Below are positions 31,085 through 40,088 of a stretch of 45,014 nt of DNA, in pieces. The position numbers and the translations under genes are program-made. Below the pieces are notes generated by a model. The model was not told the DNA's origin. It was given only the letters and a program-made list of their open reading frames with translations, and searched no databases. Numbering within the stretch: the first letter of the stretch is position 1; every line of letters begins with the position of its first letter. Origin of the DNA: an uncultured Pirellulaceae bacterium (GTDB lineage: Bacteria; Planctomycetota; Planctomycetia; Pirellulales; Pirellulaceae); NCBI GenBank assembly GCA_937967505.1, contig CALCJM010000031.1, positions 1 to 45,014 on the forward strand, given 5' to 3'.

Positions 31085-33790
31085 ATGAATACTCCTCAAA
31101 ATCTGACGCTCGAAGCCACGCTTGCCCAATCACAAGCTCCCACCAGCGTCGAAAAAGCCGAGCAATGGTTGGATAGGCTGACGTGGATCGGACGCACTCT
31201 GCTGCTGTCAATTTTAGTAATTACTCCTTGGGAATTTGGGGCGGTCGATCCGTGGGCCCAGCGGCAAATTGCGTTTGTGCTGGGCATTTGCTTAGTGATC
31301 TGGTGGTTTGAATCGGCACTTCGTCGTTCCCGCAGTCAGGTGGTTCCGTATGTGTTTATTCCAGTGGCCATCGGGCTCTTGCTGGGGCTGTTTCAATTGT
31401 GGGAGTTGCCCTCGAACCTTGCTTCTATTTTCCTTGGCAAACAAACGGCCCTGTATCAGCAGTTAGGTTCCGATCTCAAGCTATCGCCAACCATTTCGCT
31501 GTCTCACGAAGGCACGCGTTATTTCATCGGATTGGTAACGTTAGGAGTATCCGGCCTAGTGCTGGGCTGCCGCTACTTTCGCACCCGTTTTGAAATCACT
31601 TTACTACTGGCCATGATGACGATTAACGGAGCGCTGATTTCGTTCTTTGGCATTGTCCAGTCGCTGATGTCGCCGCCGGGCTACATTTACTGGACAACTG
31701 AACTGGTCAATGGCGGTGCTCCGTTTGGTCCGTATGTCAATCGCAACAATGGTGCCGGATTTTTATTGATCTCTCTAGCCTGTTCGATTGGCCTGATGGT
31801 CATTCTGATGAGCAACAAGGAAGATCGCGGACCACGACAAATCGTCAGCAAAGAGATCCCGTTTTGGCGGCAGTTTTCGTTTCACCTGCTGCTGTTCATT
31901 TCCGACTTGGACGCCAAAAAAATGGCTGCGATGCTGGCCAGTGTCCTGATTGGAATTGGAATTATCGCATCACTTTCGCGTGGGGGCGTGTTGGCAATGT
32001 TGATCGGCATGGCCGCTACGCTTGTGTTTTACGGTATGGCACGGCGGCCGTCATTCACCGGTTTTATCTTCCTGCCGATGGTGGCACTTGCATTTGGCAT
32101 TGCAGGTTGGGTAGGATTCGCCGAACGCTTGCTGGGACGTTTCGAGAGAGTCAATTTTGCCTCCAATAGCGCCGACCGACTGGCACACTGGCGTGAGATT
32201 TGGCCTGTGACTTCCGAAATGGGGATCCTTGGATCGGGGCTGGGTTCTTACGAACACGTCCACCGCATGTACCGGACAACCCCGGAAACGACGATCTTTA
32301 CATTCGCAGAAAGTCAGTTTTACCAAACGTTGGTCGAGATGGGCTGGCCAGGGCTTTTGCTGGTGTTGATTTGTTGGGCGATGATCTACTACTACGCCGC
32401 ATTCGCCCTCTGGCGGGGTCGCTCGCCGGTCACCGTCGCGGTCGGCACCATGGGGATTTTCCTGTGCCTTTCTGTGTTGGTCGCATCGGCCTTTGACTTT
32501 GGTTTGTACCAGTCGGCCAACATGATTTCCATGGCGGTCGTCAGCGGTGCGCTTGCTTACAACGCACATGCGCTGGCCGGGCGTTTGAAAGAAAAGTCGT
32601 GGTTACAATTTGAGGCACCTAATTCGCTCTGTCAGGCAATTGGACTGGTGTTATTTTCAGGTGTGTTCGTGGCCGGTTTGGGGCTGCACAGCCGGGCAAA
32701 AATTGATGCCAAACGCGAGGTCAGCCCGCGCCAGTTTGCGGTCAACAATCCGGATCTGGAAACCACCGAACGGCTGATTTCTGAATTGATCCCACTGGTT
32801 AAAAGAACGCCTGTCAGCCGGGGACTGAACTACCTTTCGCGTTTATACGTGCAACGCATGAGGCTTCAACATTACACAAAACTGGCTGAAGATTCTGCAC
32901 CGACACAAGCCAAAATGTTGCCCGAGGACAAACGTAAATTTCTGAAAAACCTCTGGAATCTTACCTCACTGGAGCACATTCACGAGCACATTTACTCGCT
33001 GAAACGTGAATCGTCGGTGCTTGAGGCACGGGCTTTTCAGCAACAACCGTTTATCCAAGAAAACATCAGTCTGGCCACCAGCGCACTTAACCTCAGCCGG
33101 AGGAGCTCCCTGCTTCAACCCAGTCAGCAAATCCGTCTGACCAAGCTATATGCGATTCTTGGTGGCAGCCGCAAGGCGAACAAGCACGCGGCGATCGCCG
33201 CCGGATTGGCCCCGGGTAGCCTGACCATCAATAAACTTGCCGGAACCTATTACCTGCAATCAGGCAACAGCCTCAAAGCGGCTCCTTTTATCCGTCGCTA
33301 CCTCGAATTGGCCCCCGGTCGCTATCAGGAAATTGCAGATCTAATTAGCGGAAATACCGCCCGAAAAATCGCGCCGCCGAATGATAATGCAATTTTGGAT
33401 CACTTCCTTCCCGACGATCCTTACATCATCTACAGGTATGTCACCGAGAAAATGCCACCACTGTCTCCCGTCCGCGAAAAGGGCCTGAAAAAAGCCGATC
33501 AGCTGCTGGTTGATGTATCACCGGCGGACCACCAAGGCATGGTTTTGAGCGCGCGTGTCAAGTTAGCGCTCGGACTGAGAGACGAGGCGCTCAAGCGGTT
33601 CGATGATTCGCTGGTTTCCAACCCTTCGGACTACGCCGTGCATTCCCAGATCGTGGAATTACTCAACCTGCAAGGGGATTACCGTGCGTCGATCGGCCGA
33701 CTGGAGGATTTGGTCAAACGCGACTATCTGAACAGCAAAAAATACAAAAAACTCCTTGAGCATACCCGGGCTCTAGCCAAAAAGAAATGA
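31085..33790 (+). CDS. O-antigen-ligase-like membrane protein with C-terminal TPR region
   Basis: 901 residues from ATG 31085. Residues about 35-550 hold roughly 11-12 membrane segments. The periplasmic loop YWTTELVNGGAPFGPYVNRN NGAGF and GLGSYEHVHRMYRTTPE are typical of the Wzy_C/O-antigen-ligase family in planctomycetes and delta-proteobacteria, where His and Arg in this loop matter. From about 570 the rest is soluble, with TPR-like helices (SLKAAPFIRRYLELAPGRYQ, LALGLRDEALKRFDDSL, GDYRASIGRLEDLVKRDYLN). The family transfers or polymerises lipid-linked polysaccharide at the outer face of the inner membrane. The WecA-like gene that follows (33895) fits one surface-glycan pathway. A GTG at 31046 is an alternative start. 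Confidence 0.82.
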   Translation: MNTPQNLTLEATLAQSQAPTSVEKAEQWLDRLTWIGRTLLLSILVITPWEFGAVDPWAQRQIAFVLGICLVIWWFESALRRSRSQVVPYVFIPVAIGLLLGLFQLWELPSNLASIFLGKQTALYQQLGSDLKLSPTISLSHEGTRYFIGLVTLGVSGLVLGCRYFRTRFEITLLLAMMTINGALISFFGIVQSLMSPPGYIYWTTELVNGGAPFGPYVNRNNGAGFLLISLACSIGLMVILMSNKEDRGPRQIVSKEIPFWRQFSFHLLLFISDLDAKKMAAMLASVLIGIGIIASLSRGGVLAMLIGMAATLVFYGMARRPSFTGFIFLPMVALAFGIAGWVGFAERLLGRFERVNFASNSADRLAHWREIWPVTSEMGILGSGLGSYEHVHRMYRTTPETTIFTFAESQFYQTLVEMGWPGLLLVLICWAMIYYYAAFALWRGRSPVTVAVGTMGIFLCLSVLVASAFDFGLYQSANMISMAVVSGALAYNAHALAGRLKEKSWLQFEAPNSLCQAIGLVLFSGVFVAGLGLHSRAKIDAKREVSPRQFAVNNPDLETTERLISELIPLVKRTPVSRGLNYLSRLYVQRMRLQHYTKLAEDSAPTQAKMLPEDKRKFLKNLWNLTSLEHIHEHIYSLKRESSVLEARAFQQQPFIQENISLATSALNLSRRSSLLQPSQQIRLTKLYAILGGSRKANKHAAIAAGLAPGSLTINKLAGTYYLQSGNSLKAAPFIRRYLELAPGRYQEIADLISGNTARKIAPPNDNAILDHFLPDDPYIIYRYVTEKMPPLSPVREKGLKKADQLLVDVSPADHQGMVLSARVKLALGLRDEALKRFDDSLVSNPSDYAVHSQIVELLNLQGDYRASIGRLEDLVKRDYLNSKKYKKLLEHTRALAKKK

Positions 33791-33894
33791 TGGAATCTCG
33801 GGGCAAATTCCCTTCAGACAAACGTACCCAACAATTAAAATCAATCGTCTCACTTTCCTCCGCTGACCACCGGGTCCTGCTGGAATAACACAAT

Positions 33895-35496
33895 ATGGCA
33901 AGCATCCTGATCACCTTCGTTCTTTCGCTGCTGATCTCGTATGCGCTAATCCCGTGCTTTTCTGAATTGGCTATCTCGGTCGGTCTGGTGGACAACCCTG
34001 ACAAAAGTCGGAAGCTGCACGAAAACCCCATACCGATGGTTGGCGGAATCACAGTGTTCTGCACAATCGCGCTGCTGGTCAGCATTGTTTTTGCGGCGAC
34101 ATATTTTGGATGGCCCATTCTTGCAAAACTCGACGGCAAGCTTGCCACATGGCTGGGTTACCCGGCCGATTATCTGGCACTTCGGAGAATTCGTTCCTCT
34201 GAACTTTACCAGTACACGGGCCTGCTGATCGGCAGCTTTGTCCTGCTACTGGTTGGAATCCTGGACGACCGATTTGGTATACGCGGTCGCCAAAAGTTGT
34301 TCGGGCAATTTCTCGCCACCACGGTTCTTGTTTGGTACGGTTATCGGTTCGACTCGTTGGCTTTTTTGGGAATCGACATCGAACTAGATGTGTTTTCCAT
34401 TTTGTTTATCTACGGTTGGGTCCTTGCATCGATCAACTCCGTCAACCTGCTTGATGGTGCTGACGGCATCGCCGGGACTATCGGCATCATTATGAGTTTC
34501 GCAGTAACCGTCATGCTGATATCTCAGGGGCGTGTTGTCGATGCCGTCGTGGCAATCTCCATTACCGGAGCACTGCTGGGGTTCCTGCGGTACAACTTCC
34601 CACCCGCGTCAGTGTATCTTGGTGATGCAGGCAGCATGCTGATTGGTTTCCTGTTAAGTGCTTTGGCGATTCGATGTACGGTCAAACAGAATTCAATTTA
34701 CGCATTCGCAGCTCCCATTGCGTTACTTGCAATTCCCTTCATTGATACTGGTGCCGCTATCGTTCGCAGGCGATTGACGGGGAGAAGCATTTTTGCAGTG
34801 GATCGTGGACACCTGCATCATAAATTGATGAAACAAGGATTCGGCCCGCGCACCAGCCTTGTGTGGGTTGGTTTAATGAGTGCGATGACAGCTGCCGGCG
34901 GCGTGATCGCTATGGTCTGGCGACAGCCCGAATATGCCGTGCTGGCAATTATCTGCGTGATCGTGGTGATGGTTGTCAACCAGATCTTTGGAATCGCGGA
35001 AACTGAACTGGTACTCAAACGCGCCTACGGTTTGTCTCGTAAACTGATCGGAAATCCGGGAGCAACATCACCGGATCGGGCTTTAACTACATCTGTCCAT
35101 GTGCAGGGAGATCTGGATTGGGAAACAGGATGGAAAGAGCTCACCCAATACGCTGAACAAAATCAGTTGTATCAGCTGACCTTCGACATCAATGCACCAT
35201 GGCTGCACGAATCATTTCATGCCAAACTAACCAGCCGCGAGAAAGTGCGCGAGGCCAACCATCTTTGGGAGTCAGTTTTACCATTGATTGCCGATGGCAG
35301 GATTTTTGGCAGCGTGGCCTTTAAATGCTCACAAGACAACCCGAAATGCCATCGAGAAATCATTGTCGAACTTCTCGACGTCGGCACCCGTCTGGAATCA
35401 CAGATCCGCGCCAGTGATCCGGACCTCTCTCCCTCTGAACAGGGAGACAACCAACAACAGGACTCCTCCGACAAAGTGTCAACGCTGTCAAATTGA
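33895..35496 (+). CDS. polyprenyl-phosphate sugar-1-phosphate transferase (WecA/TagO/MraY family)
   Basis: 533 residues. About 11 membrane segments in residues 1-360. Active-site motifs in order: VDNPDKSRKLHENPIPMVGG (32-51), GILDDRFGIRG (121-131), NSVNLLDGADGIAG (181-194), YLGDAGS (241-247) and DRGHLHHKLM (303-312), whose HIH/HLHH signature separates WecA/TagO from MraY. It attaches a sugar phosphate, most often GlcNAc-1-P, to undecaprenyl phosphate to start surface polysaccharide synthesis. Residues 365-533 are an extra soluble domain (DLDWETGWKELTQYAEQNQL) absent from E. coli WecA; planctomycete homologues often carry such a tail. It follows the ligase-like gene by about 100 bases. A terminator lies downstream. 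Confidence 0.9.
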   Translation: MASILITFVLSLLISYALIPCFSELAISVGLVDNPDKSRKLHENPIPMVGGITVFCTIALLVSIVFAATYFGWPILAKLDGKLATWLGYPADYLALRRIRSSELYQYTGLLIGSFVLLLVGILDDRFGIRGRQKLFGQFLATTVLVWYGYRFDSLAFLGIDIELDVFSILFIYGWVLASINSVNLLDGADGIAGTIGIIMSFAVTVMLISQGRVVDAVVAISITGALLGFLRYNFPPASVYLGDAGSMLIGFLLSALAIRCTVKQNSIYAFAAPIALLAIPFIDTGAAIVRRRLTGRSIFAVDRGHLHHKLMKQGFGPRTSLVWVGLMSAMTAAGGVIAMVWRQPEYAVLAIICVIVVMVVNQIFGIAETELVLKRAYGLSRKLIGNPGATSPDRALTTSVHVQGDLDWETGWKELTQYAEQNQLYQLTFDINAPWLHESFHAKLTSREKVREANHLWESVLPLIADGRIFGSVAFKCSQDNPKCHREIIVELLDVGTRLESQIRASDPDLSPSEQGDNQQQDSSDKVSTLSN

Positions 35497-35543
35497 TTCA
35501 GGTTAGCTGGCGCGTGTTGATTTGGTCCAGAATGTGAATACCG

Positions 35544-35577
35544 GGAGCGTCAACTCTGGTAGTCAGCTCCTTTTTTT
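35544..35577 (+). terminator. Rho-independent terminator after the WecA-like gene
   Basis: GGAGC (35544-35548) pairs with GCTCC (35566-35570), with an inner ACT/AGT stem, followed by seven T. It separates the polysaccharide genes from the zinc-ribbon peptide. Confidence 0.65.
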
Positions 35578-35644
35578 AACTTGGATAGCAAATGGAAATT
35601 TTGTACACTTAAATGGTCAGAGGCGGTTCTTTCCAGGAGTCCAA

Positions 35645-35911
35645 ATGTCGCTCAAATCTTACTACGCCCAGCAGTGTCCCTCGTGCCACAAAATGCTGTC
35701 GATCGACGTTAAACACCTTGGCTTCACGATTTCTTGTCGCTACTGTCGGGCGAAATTTACAGGGCAAGACACCCACCGGTTGTCAGCCGCCATCAATGAC
35801 CCCATCAATTTTTGGATCAACTTTACCGATCATGAGGGCAACACGCGAACCGCATCGGCAGATCCTCCGGAAAGACCTTACGATCCGCACGTCCGAAGAC
35901 GGCCTAAATAG
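35645..35911 (+). CDS. 88-residue zinc-ribbon peptide
   Basis: The start is set by CAGGAG seven bases before ATG 35645. QQCPSCHKMLSIDVKHLG and TISCRYCRAKFTGQD give two CxxC knuckles spaced like a zinc ribbon, as in MJ0042-type domains that planctomycetes use widely. The rest is polar with ERPYDPHVRRRPK at the end. No catalytic domain; possibly DNA, RNA or protein binding. It stands between two terminator-like hairpins and is probably transcribed alone. Confidence 0.75.
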   Translation: MSLKSYYAQQCPSCHKMLSIDVKHLGFTISCRYCRAKFTGQDTHRLSAAINDPINFWINFTDHEGNTRTASADPPERPYDPHVRRRPK

Positions 35912-36181
35912 GCACTTCTCAAACGCTCGCCTGCCCATCTAACCCGATAAAAACCGTTGTTTTTTGCGACACCGCGAAACTATGGGGCGCTGGTAGCGTT
36001 AAACGGTTAACAGCACGCCTCTTCCGCTGACCCGATTCAATACATTCCGTGTTTTGCGACCCAAATAACATCCGGTAACGTAGAAGTCGAAGCTGTTTTT
36101 TTGCCTATGATTGACGTATAGTCTTACGTTATAGTGGCAGTGTTTCAGCTGCCCAGATCCCAAAAACTACAGGAAAATAAC

Positions 36182-36673
36182 ATGAGTCGATTTTTGATTG
36201 TTTTGACAGCGGTTGTTTCGATTGCCCTCGGCGGAGAAGCGATGGCTCACTCGATCTTCAAGAAATCCATGAACAAGGCTTACCCGGTCATGAAAGTGAC
36301 CTGTAATTCGTGCCACCAAAAGGGCGAGAAGAAAACCGTTCGCAATGAATTCGGCGAACTGTTCTACAAGGAGCTCAAGGCGGACAACGTCACACAAAGC
36401 TGGAAAGATGCCAAGGCCGTTGGACGGCCGGAACAGAAGGCCTACGAGAAAGATACGATGACCCCGCTGTTCGAAAAAGCACTGAAAAAAATTCAGCAGG
36501 CGACCGTTCCGGAAGTCGATGGTGTTACCAACCCTGACGCCGGCAAGACTTGGGACGAGATGATCAAGGCTGAAAAAATCGAGGGCATCACAATTGATCA
36601 AAAGAAAAAAGAGAAGATGGAAAAAGAAGCCGCTGAAGCTGCATCACACGATGATGCCACCGACACAAAATAG
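36182..36673 (+). CDS. exported CXXCH protein, monohaem cytochrome-c-like
   Basis: 163 residues from ATG 36182, with AGGAAAA upstream. Signal peptide MSRFLIVLTAVVSIALGGEA MA with cleavage near Ala22. CNSCH at 41-45 is a haem c attachment motif, the only cysteines in the mature chain. Everything after residue 50 is very Lys/Glu-rich (KKKEKMEKEAAEAA) with no axial methionine motif that I can place, so it may be an electron carrier or a haem-binding scaffold; attachment of haem is inference. A strong terminator follows at 36747-36779. The 270 bases upstream contain no gene, only GTTAA-ACGG-TTAAC near 35998. Confidence 0.7.
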   Translation: MSRFLIVLTAVVSIALGGEAMAHSIFKKSMNKAYPVMKVTCNSCHQKGEKKTVRNEFGELFYKELKADNVTQSWKDAKAVGRPEQKAYEKDTMTPLFEKALKKIQQATVPEVDGVTNPDAGKTWDEMIKAEKIEGITIDQKKKEKMEKEAAEAASHDDATDTK

Positions 36674-36746
36674 GCCTCGGCACAATCGAATCGAAGCTGC
36701 ACTCCTGCAGAAGATTCAAAATGGTACCCATCCAGCTCTCCGCGTT

Positions 36747-36779
36747 CCTGTTCTCCATTAAGAGAGCAGGATTTTTTTG
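36747..36779 (+). terminator. strong Rho-independent terminator
   Basis: CCTGTTCTC pairs with GAGAGCAGG (nine pairs, one G-U), six-base loop CATTAA, then A and seven T (36772-36778). The clearest intrinsic terminator of the window. Confidence 0.9.
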
Positions 36780-36821
36780 TGCATCGCCGGTTGGCACCGT
36801 AGCGCACGCCGCATTCTCAAA

Positions 36822-38096
36822 TCACCTCTCAATCGCATCGTAGATCAGTCCTTTAAGTTCGAATTCGGTCAGAAACGAATAAGGCATGACCTGCTCAAGC
36901 GTGACCACGATTAAATCATCGTCTGCTGGCGAAACCCAATAGTGCGTGCTGGCAGCACCACCCCAGCCATACTCGCCAACGTGCCCCTGTGGATCCCAGT
37001 CGCTCATTTCGACCCTTACGCAGAATCCAAGGCCGAAACCGACGCCCTGTCGCACTGCCGATCCAAACTTGATCCAGCCCACCTCTTTAGAAAGTTGATT
37101 GGAAGTCATCCGTGATATCGTCTCAGGTTCCAGGTAACGTTTCCCCTGAAACTTCCCATCGTTGGCCACCATCATCAAAAACCGCATGTAGTCGCGTGCT
37201 GTTGAGACCAAACCGCCACCGCCACTGAGCAGGGCAGGGGGATTCAGATAGTCTCCATCCTTGTCAGATTCCCGCAGTTCAAGCCGCCCCTCACCAGCGG
37301 AGGTGTAAATTGACGCAAAGCGATTCGCTTTTTCCGGGGCAACAAAAAACCCGGTGTCTTTCATATCCAGAGGAGTGAATAAACGCTCCTGGAGAAATCG
37401 GTCCAACGGCATACCCGAAACCACTTCCACCACCCGCCCCAAAATATCGATTGAAATTCCATAGCGCCAGTCCGTTCCCGGTTCGAACAGAACTGGTAAC
37501 CTAGCCAGTTTCTTCTGCATCGCTTCAAGCGGCAGAGAGAAGTCAACCATTTTCAGGTCTTTAAAAGCCTTGTTGTAGGCCTCGTGCTTTGAATTCTCGT
37601 AGCTGTACCCCGCCGTATGTGTCATCAAATCGGCGATGGTCATCTGTTGCGTTGCGGCGATGGTCGTATCATCCCGCGCAATCCTCAGAGACTTTAGCTC
37701 AGGCAAATACTTCGAAACGGGATCATCGATCGCCAGTTTCCCTTCGTCGCACAGCATCAGTGCCCCGGCAGTGGCGATCGCCTTGGTCATCGAGAAACAA
37801 CGCATGATGGTGTCTGGCTTCATCGGGCGATTCGCACCGATATCCATCTTTCCCCACGCCTGGTGCATGACGATTTTTCCCCGTCTGGCGATGATCACGA
37901 CACCACCGGGAATCCTGTTGTTTTCCACCAGTCTGCGCATGGCCTGGTCTACCAACGCCAACTTCGCAGCAGACATACCTACATCGGCAGGAGCCGCGAC
38001 AGGAATTTCCTCTGCGACTTGAGCCATGCCAGCACTTGAGAAACTCGTCAACGACAACGCCAACCACACCAAATGAAGTGGAAAGTTCAGATTCAT
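36822..38096 (-). CDS. serine hydrolase of the class C beta-lactamase / esterase family, exported
   Basis: 424 residues from ATG 38096, chosen because it begins a signal peptide (LHLVWLALSLTSFSSAGMA); the frame further upstream lacks one. SMTK in RCFSMTKAIATAG holds the nucleophile serine and general-base lysine, AGYSYENS supplies the tyrosine, and HVGEYGWGGAASTHYW stands where the third motif (H/K-x-G) lies. This group includes EstB-like esterases and D-aminopeptidases as well as AmpC; physiological substrate cannot be told from sequence. The 3-base preceding and long untranslated stretch hint at solitary transcription. Convergent with the CXXCH gene; upstream of it lies the anti-sigma gene, also on the minus strand. 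Confidence 0.85.
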   Translation of the reverse strand: MNLNFPLHLVWLALSLTSFSSAGMAQVAEEIPVAAPADVGMSAAKLALVDQAMRRLVENNRIPGGVVIIARRGKIVMHQAWGKMDIGANRPMKPDTIMRCFSMTKAIATAGALMLCDEGKLAIDDPVSKYLPELKSLRIARDDTTIAATQQMTIADLMTHTAGYSYENSKHEAYNKAFKDLKMVDFSLPLEAMQKKLARLPVLFEPGTDWRYGISIDILGRVVEVVSGMPLDRFLQERLFTPLDMKDTGFFVAPEKANRFASIYTSAGEGRLELRESDKDGDYLNPPALLSGGGGLVSTARDYMRFLMMVANDGKFQGKRYLEPETISRMTSNQLSKEVGWIKFGSAVRQGVGFGLGFCVRVEMSDWDPQGHVGEYGWGGAASTHYWVSPADDDLIVVTLEQVMPYSFLTEFELKGLIYDAIER

Positions 38097-38276
38097 GAAT
38101 CGCCCTTGATACAGAATAGACACTGTGCCCGCCAGCCCGACAGACGGATGTCTTTGATCATACCCTAATCCCGGACCGATTGTGCTCAGGGCAGGGCAAA
38201 GTAAGTAGAGCAAAGAAAGTTAAGAACCAAACCAAGGGCTGGGCAAATTGGGGCAGGCACAGACTCCAGCGCTGGT

Positions 38277-39068
38277 TTAACCGCGCTGGTCTAGGGATTC
38301 GACCATCGAAGGTGACTGGTTAAACCAGCCTATCGCGAAGCTGACCGAATGCTGCCATGGTTCGATTCCCGGCAAATGTGATGCGTGCTGCCAATACTGA
38401 CCAATTTGGTTGAGGGGTTTCAAGTCCATTTCCTCCAGATCTACAGTGGGCAATCCAGCTGCCAGCAACCGTCCGGTTGGCAGATCAAAAAACGGCTGGC
38501 AGCCGGAGGGTGCACTGCGGATAAGAGGATTGATTGAAACCAGATTGTTTGCCAGACTTCCGGGGTATTCACTTAGCAGCTCCAAATTGAGGCCACTTCC
38601 GAAACTGACCGACGAAATAGGAATGTCAGCAGCATGCCTACCAACCGCGTACTCCATCGAAGCAGACTCAATCGAACCGAACTCTGTCGGCCACCCGGTC
38701 CCCTCAATGGGTGCCGTTGGTACGGTTGGTGCCCCCAAAAACAAAAACAGGACTGCCAGCAGCGTCGACCAACCTACCATTCTCCCGCGCAGTGGCTTCT
38801 CGGTCGCGGCACTTCCCCGTGCGGGTCGATGGACCGGGCAGTTTTCTTCAGCGCCGCTTTCCAACTGACCACCGAGCATTTGAGCGGCGTTCAACATTCG
38901 CAGATAATCCCCCAGCAGCGTCTGGCAATCCTGACAGCGCGACAAATGCGGGTCGTGTGAAATTTCAGCGGCACCCTGACGAAGATCCGCCCAGTCATTC
39001 AACCGTTGCTCGAAAGCCCAGCAGTCGCTTCCGTCAGTCGAAACGGCGTCATCGATGGGGTTCGCCAC
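38277..39068 (-). CDS. anti-sigma-factor-like membrane protein
   Basis: 263 residues from GTG 39068, preceded by AGAGG; an earlier start would overlap the sigma-factor gene too deeply. DCWAFEQRLNDWADL and HDPHLSRCQDCQTLL give a zinc-finger-like HxxxCxxC, as in zf-HC2 anti-sigma domains, near the N terminus. A membrane segment follows (VGWSTLLAVLFLFLGAP, about 115-131), then about 130 residues outside with no recognised domain. It lies directly downstream of the ECF sigma gene, the standard arrangement where this protein holds the sigma factor until an external signal. Stop codon lies in a CCAGCG...CGCTGG hairpin (38266-38289). Confidence 0.75.
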   Translation of the reverse strand: MANPIDDAVSTDGSDCWAFEQRLNDWADLRQGAAEISHDPHLSRCQDCQTLLGDYLRMLNAAQMLGGQLESGAEENCPVHRPARGSAATEKPLRGRMVGWSTLLAVLFLFLGAPTVPTAPIEGTGWPTEFGSIESASMEYAVGRHAADIPISSVSFGSGLNLELLSEYPGSLANNLVSINPLIRSAPSGCQPFFDLPTGRLLAAGLPTVDLEEMDLKPLNQIGQYWQHASHLPGIEPWQHSVSFAIGWFNQSPSMVESLDQRG

Positions 39069-39141
39069 ATCACAATCCTCTATCGACTCAACGGCCCCAA
39101 AATGCCTTTCTGAATTCAGATCCGACGCGTGAGGACCGGAG

Positions 39142-39693
39142 CTACTGCTTCTGCGCACAGACGACCCCCCGGTTTTGCAACTTCGTGACAATCTCCCGTC
39201 GGGCGCGATGCACCCACGTCTTGACCGTCCCCAACGGCACTTCAAGCGATTGGGCGATTTCGGCATACCCCATTTCTGAAAAATGGAATAACTGAAACGC
39301 AGTTCGGTACTCGGCCCGAATCCCTGAAAGGGCAAGGTTGATCTCCTCAGCCATCTGCTGGCCTTGTCTGACCTCCTCACTGTTGTCCGCGATCGGCACT
39401 TCCAGAGTGAAGTGTGCAGGACGACGCTTGCGTTTGGACAGCTTCGTGCGGCAGCGATTCCCGGCGATCGTCAACAACCATGGCTCAAACTTCCGCTCCG
39501 GATCCCACCGGTGCAAGTTTTTCGCAACCCGCACAAAGGTCTCCTGAGTCGCATCCTCTGCGTCCTCGCGCTGGCCCAGCATCCTGTAACACAAACCATA
39601 AACCTGGCCGCGAAATCGCTCAATCAGCCTGCTGAATGAGAATTCATCGCCTGCGAGGCATTGGTTAACCAGCATTGGTAATTCATCCGCCAT
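39142..39693 (-). CDS. ECF-type RNA polymerase sigma factor
   Basis: 183 residues, start ATG 39693 with GGGAG upstream. Region 2 has FRGQVYGLCYRMLGQREDAE DATQETFVRV, and region 4 has YAEIAQSLEVPLGTVKTWVH RARREI with the helix-turn-helix. The spacer has the usual short length, without region 3. It directs RNA polymerase to a small regulon, likely including its own gene. The anti-sigma-like gene follows. Upstream, about 155-188 bases before the start, sit two tandem 17-bp units (39848-39881), a candidate control site. Confidence 0.92.
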   Translation of the reverse strand: MADELPMLVNQCLAGDEFSFSRLIERFRGQVYGLCYRMLGQREDAEDATQETFVRVAKNLHRWDPERKFEPWLLTIAGNRCRTKLSKRKRRPAHFTLEVPIADNSEEVRQGQQMAEEINLALSGIRAEYRTAFQLFHFSEMGYAEIAQSLEVPLGTVKTWVHRARREIVTKLQNRGVVCAQKQ

Positions 39694-39847
39694 TGTTTTC
39701 TCCCATCATGGTCTAACTGTTGATACTCCCAACTGCTGCCCAAGGTTTGCATCAGGATGGAAATTAGTTAAATAAAGACAACAATTCGGGGATGGCGGCC
39801 GCTTATTGGTAACCAAACCAACCCAAGCGAAACATCGCGGACTTTTA

Positions 39848-39881
39848 TCGCCGACTTTTTCGAATCGCCGACCTTTTCGAA
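39848..39881. repeat. tandem 17-bp direct repeat upstream of the sigma gene
   Basis: TCGCCGACTTTTTCGAA (39848-39864) is immediately followed by TCGCCGACCTTTTCGAA (39865-39881), one mismatch. Each ends in the palindrome TTCGAA. No gene covers the 39694-40004 stretch; this is its only evident structure, and it could be a protein-binding site or a chance duplication. Confidence 0.6.
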
Positions 39882-40004
39882 GCCGATTGCAGAACCCCAA
39901 TCGAATTTCGATTTCCCTTCGACAGCTACGGAAAAGCCTCAGAAACACTGCTAGATACCGGTTTCATCGCCCCGCTTAACCTAACCAGCGATTCACTACC
40001 CTCC

Positions 40005-40045
40005 TTAAACAAAAACAGCCGTCCCGGCGAACGGGAACAGCTGTT
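40005..40045 (-). terminator. Rho-independent terminator after the FHA gene
   Basis: On the minus strand AACAGC pairs with GCTGTT with an inner TCCCG/CGGGA stem (40014-40045), followed by TTTTTGTTT. It ends the transcript of the FHA gene at 40089. Confidence 0.8.
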
Positions 40046-40088
40046 GTGTAAGTCATAAATTAAAGAATCTGTCGCAGCGATCGCCCCG

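Noticed and set aside
38440..38520. CTGCCAG/CTGGCAG sites inside the anti-sigma gene, resembling REP arms
   Set aside because: The CGTTGCG flank and paired 15-bp dyads are missing; chance matches in coding sequence.
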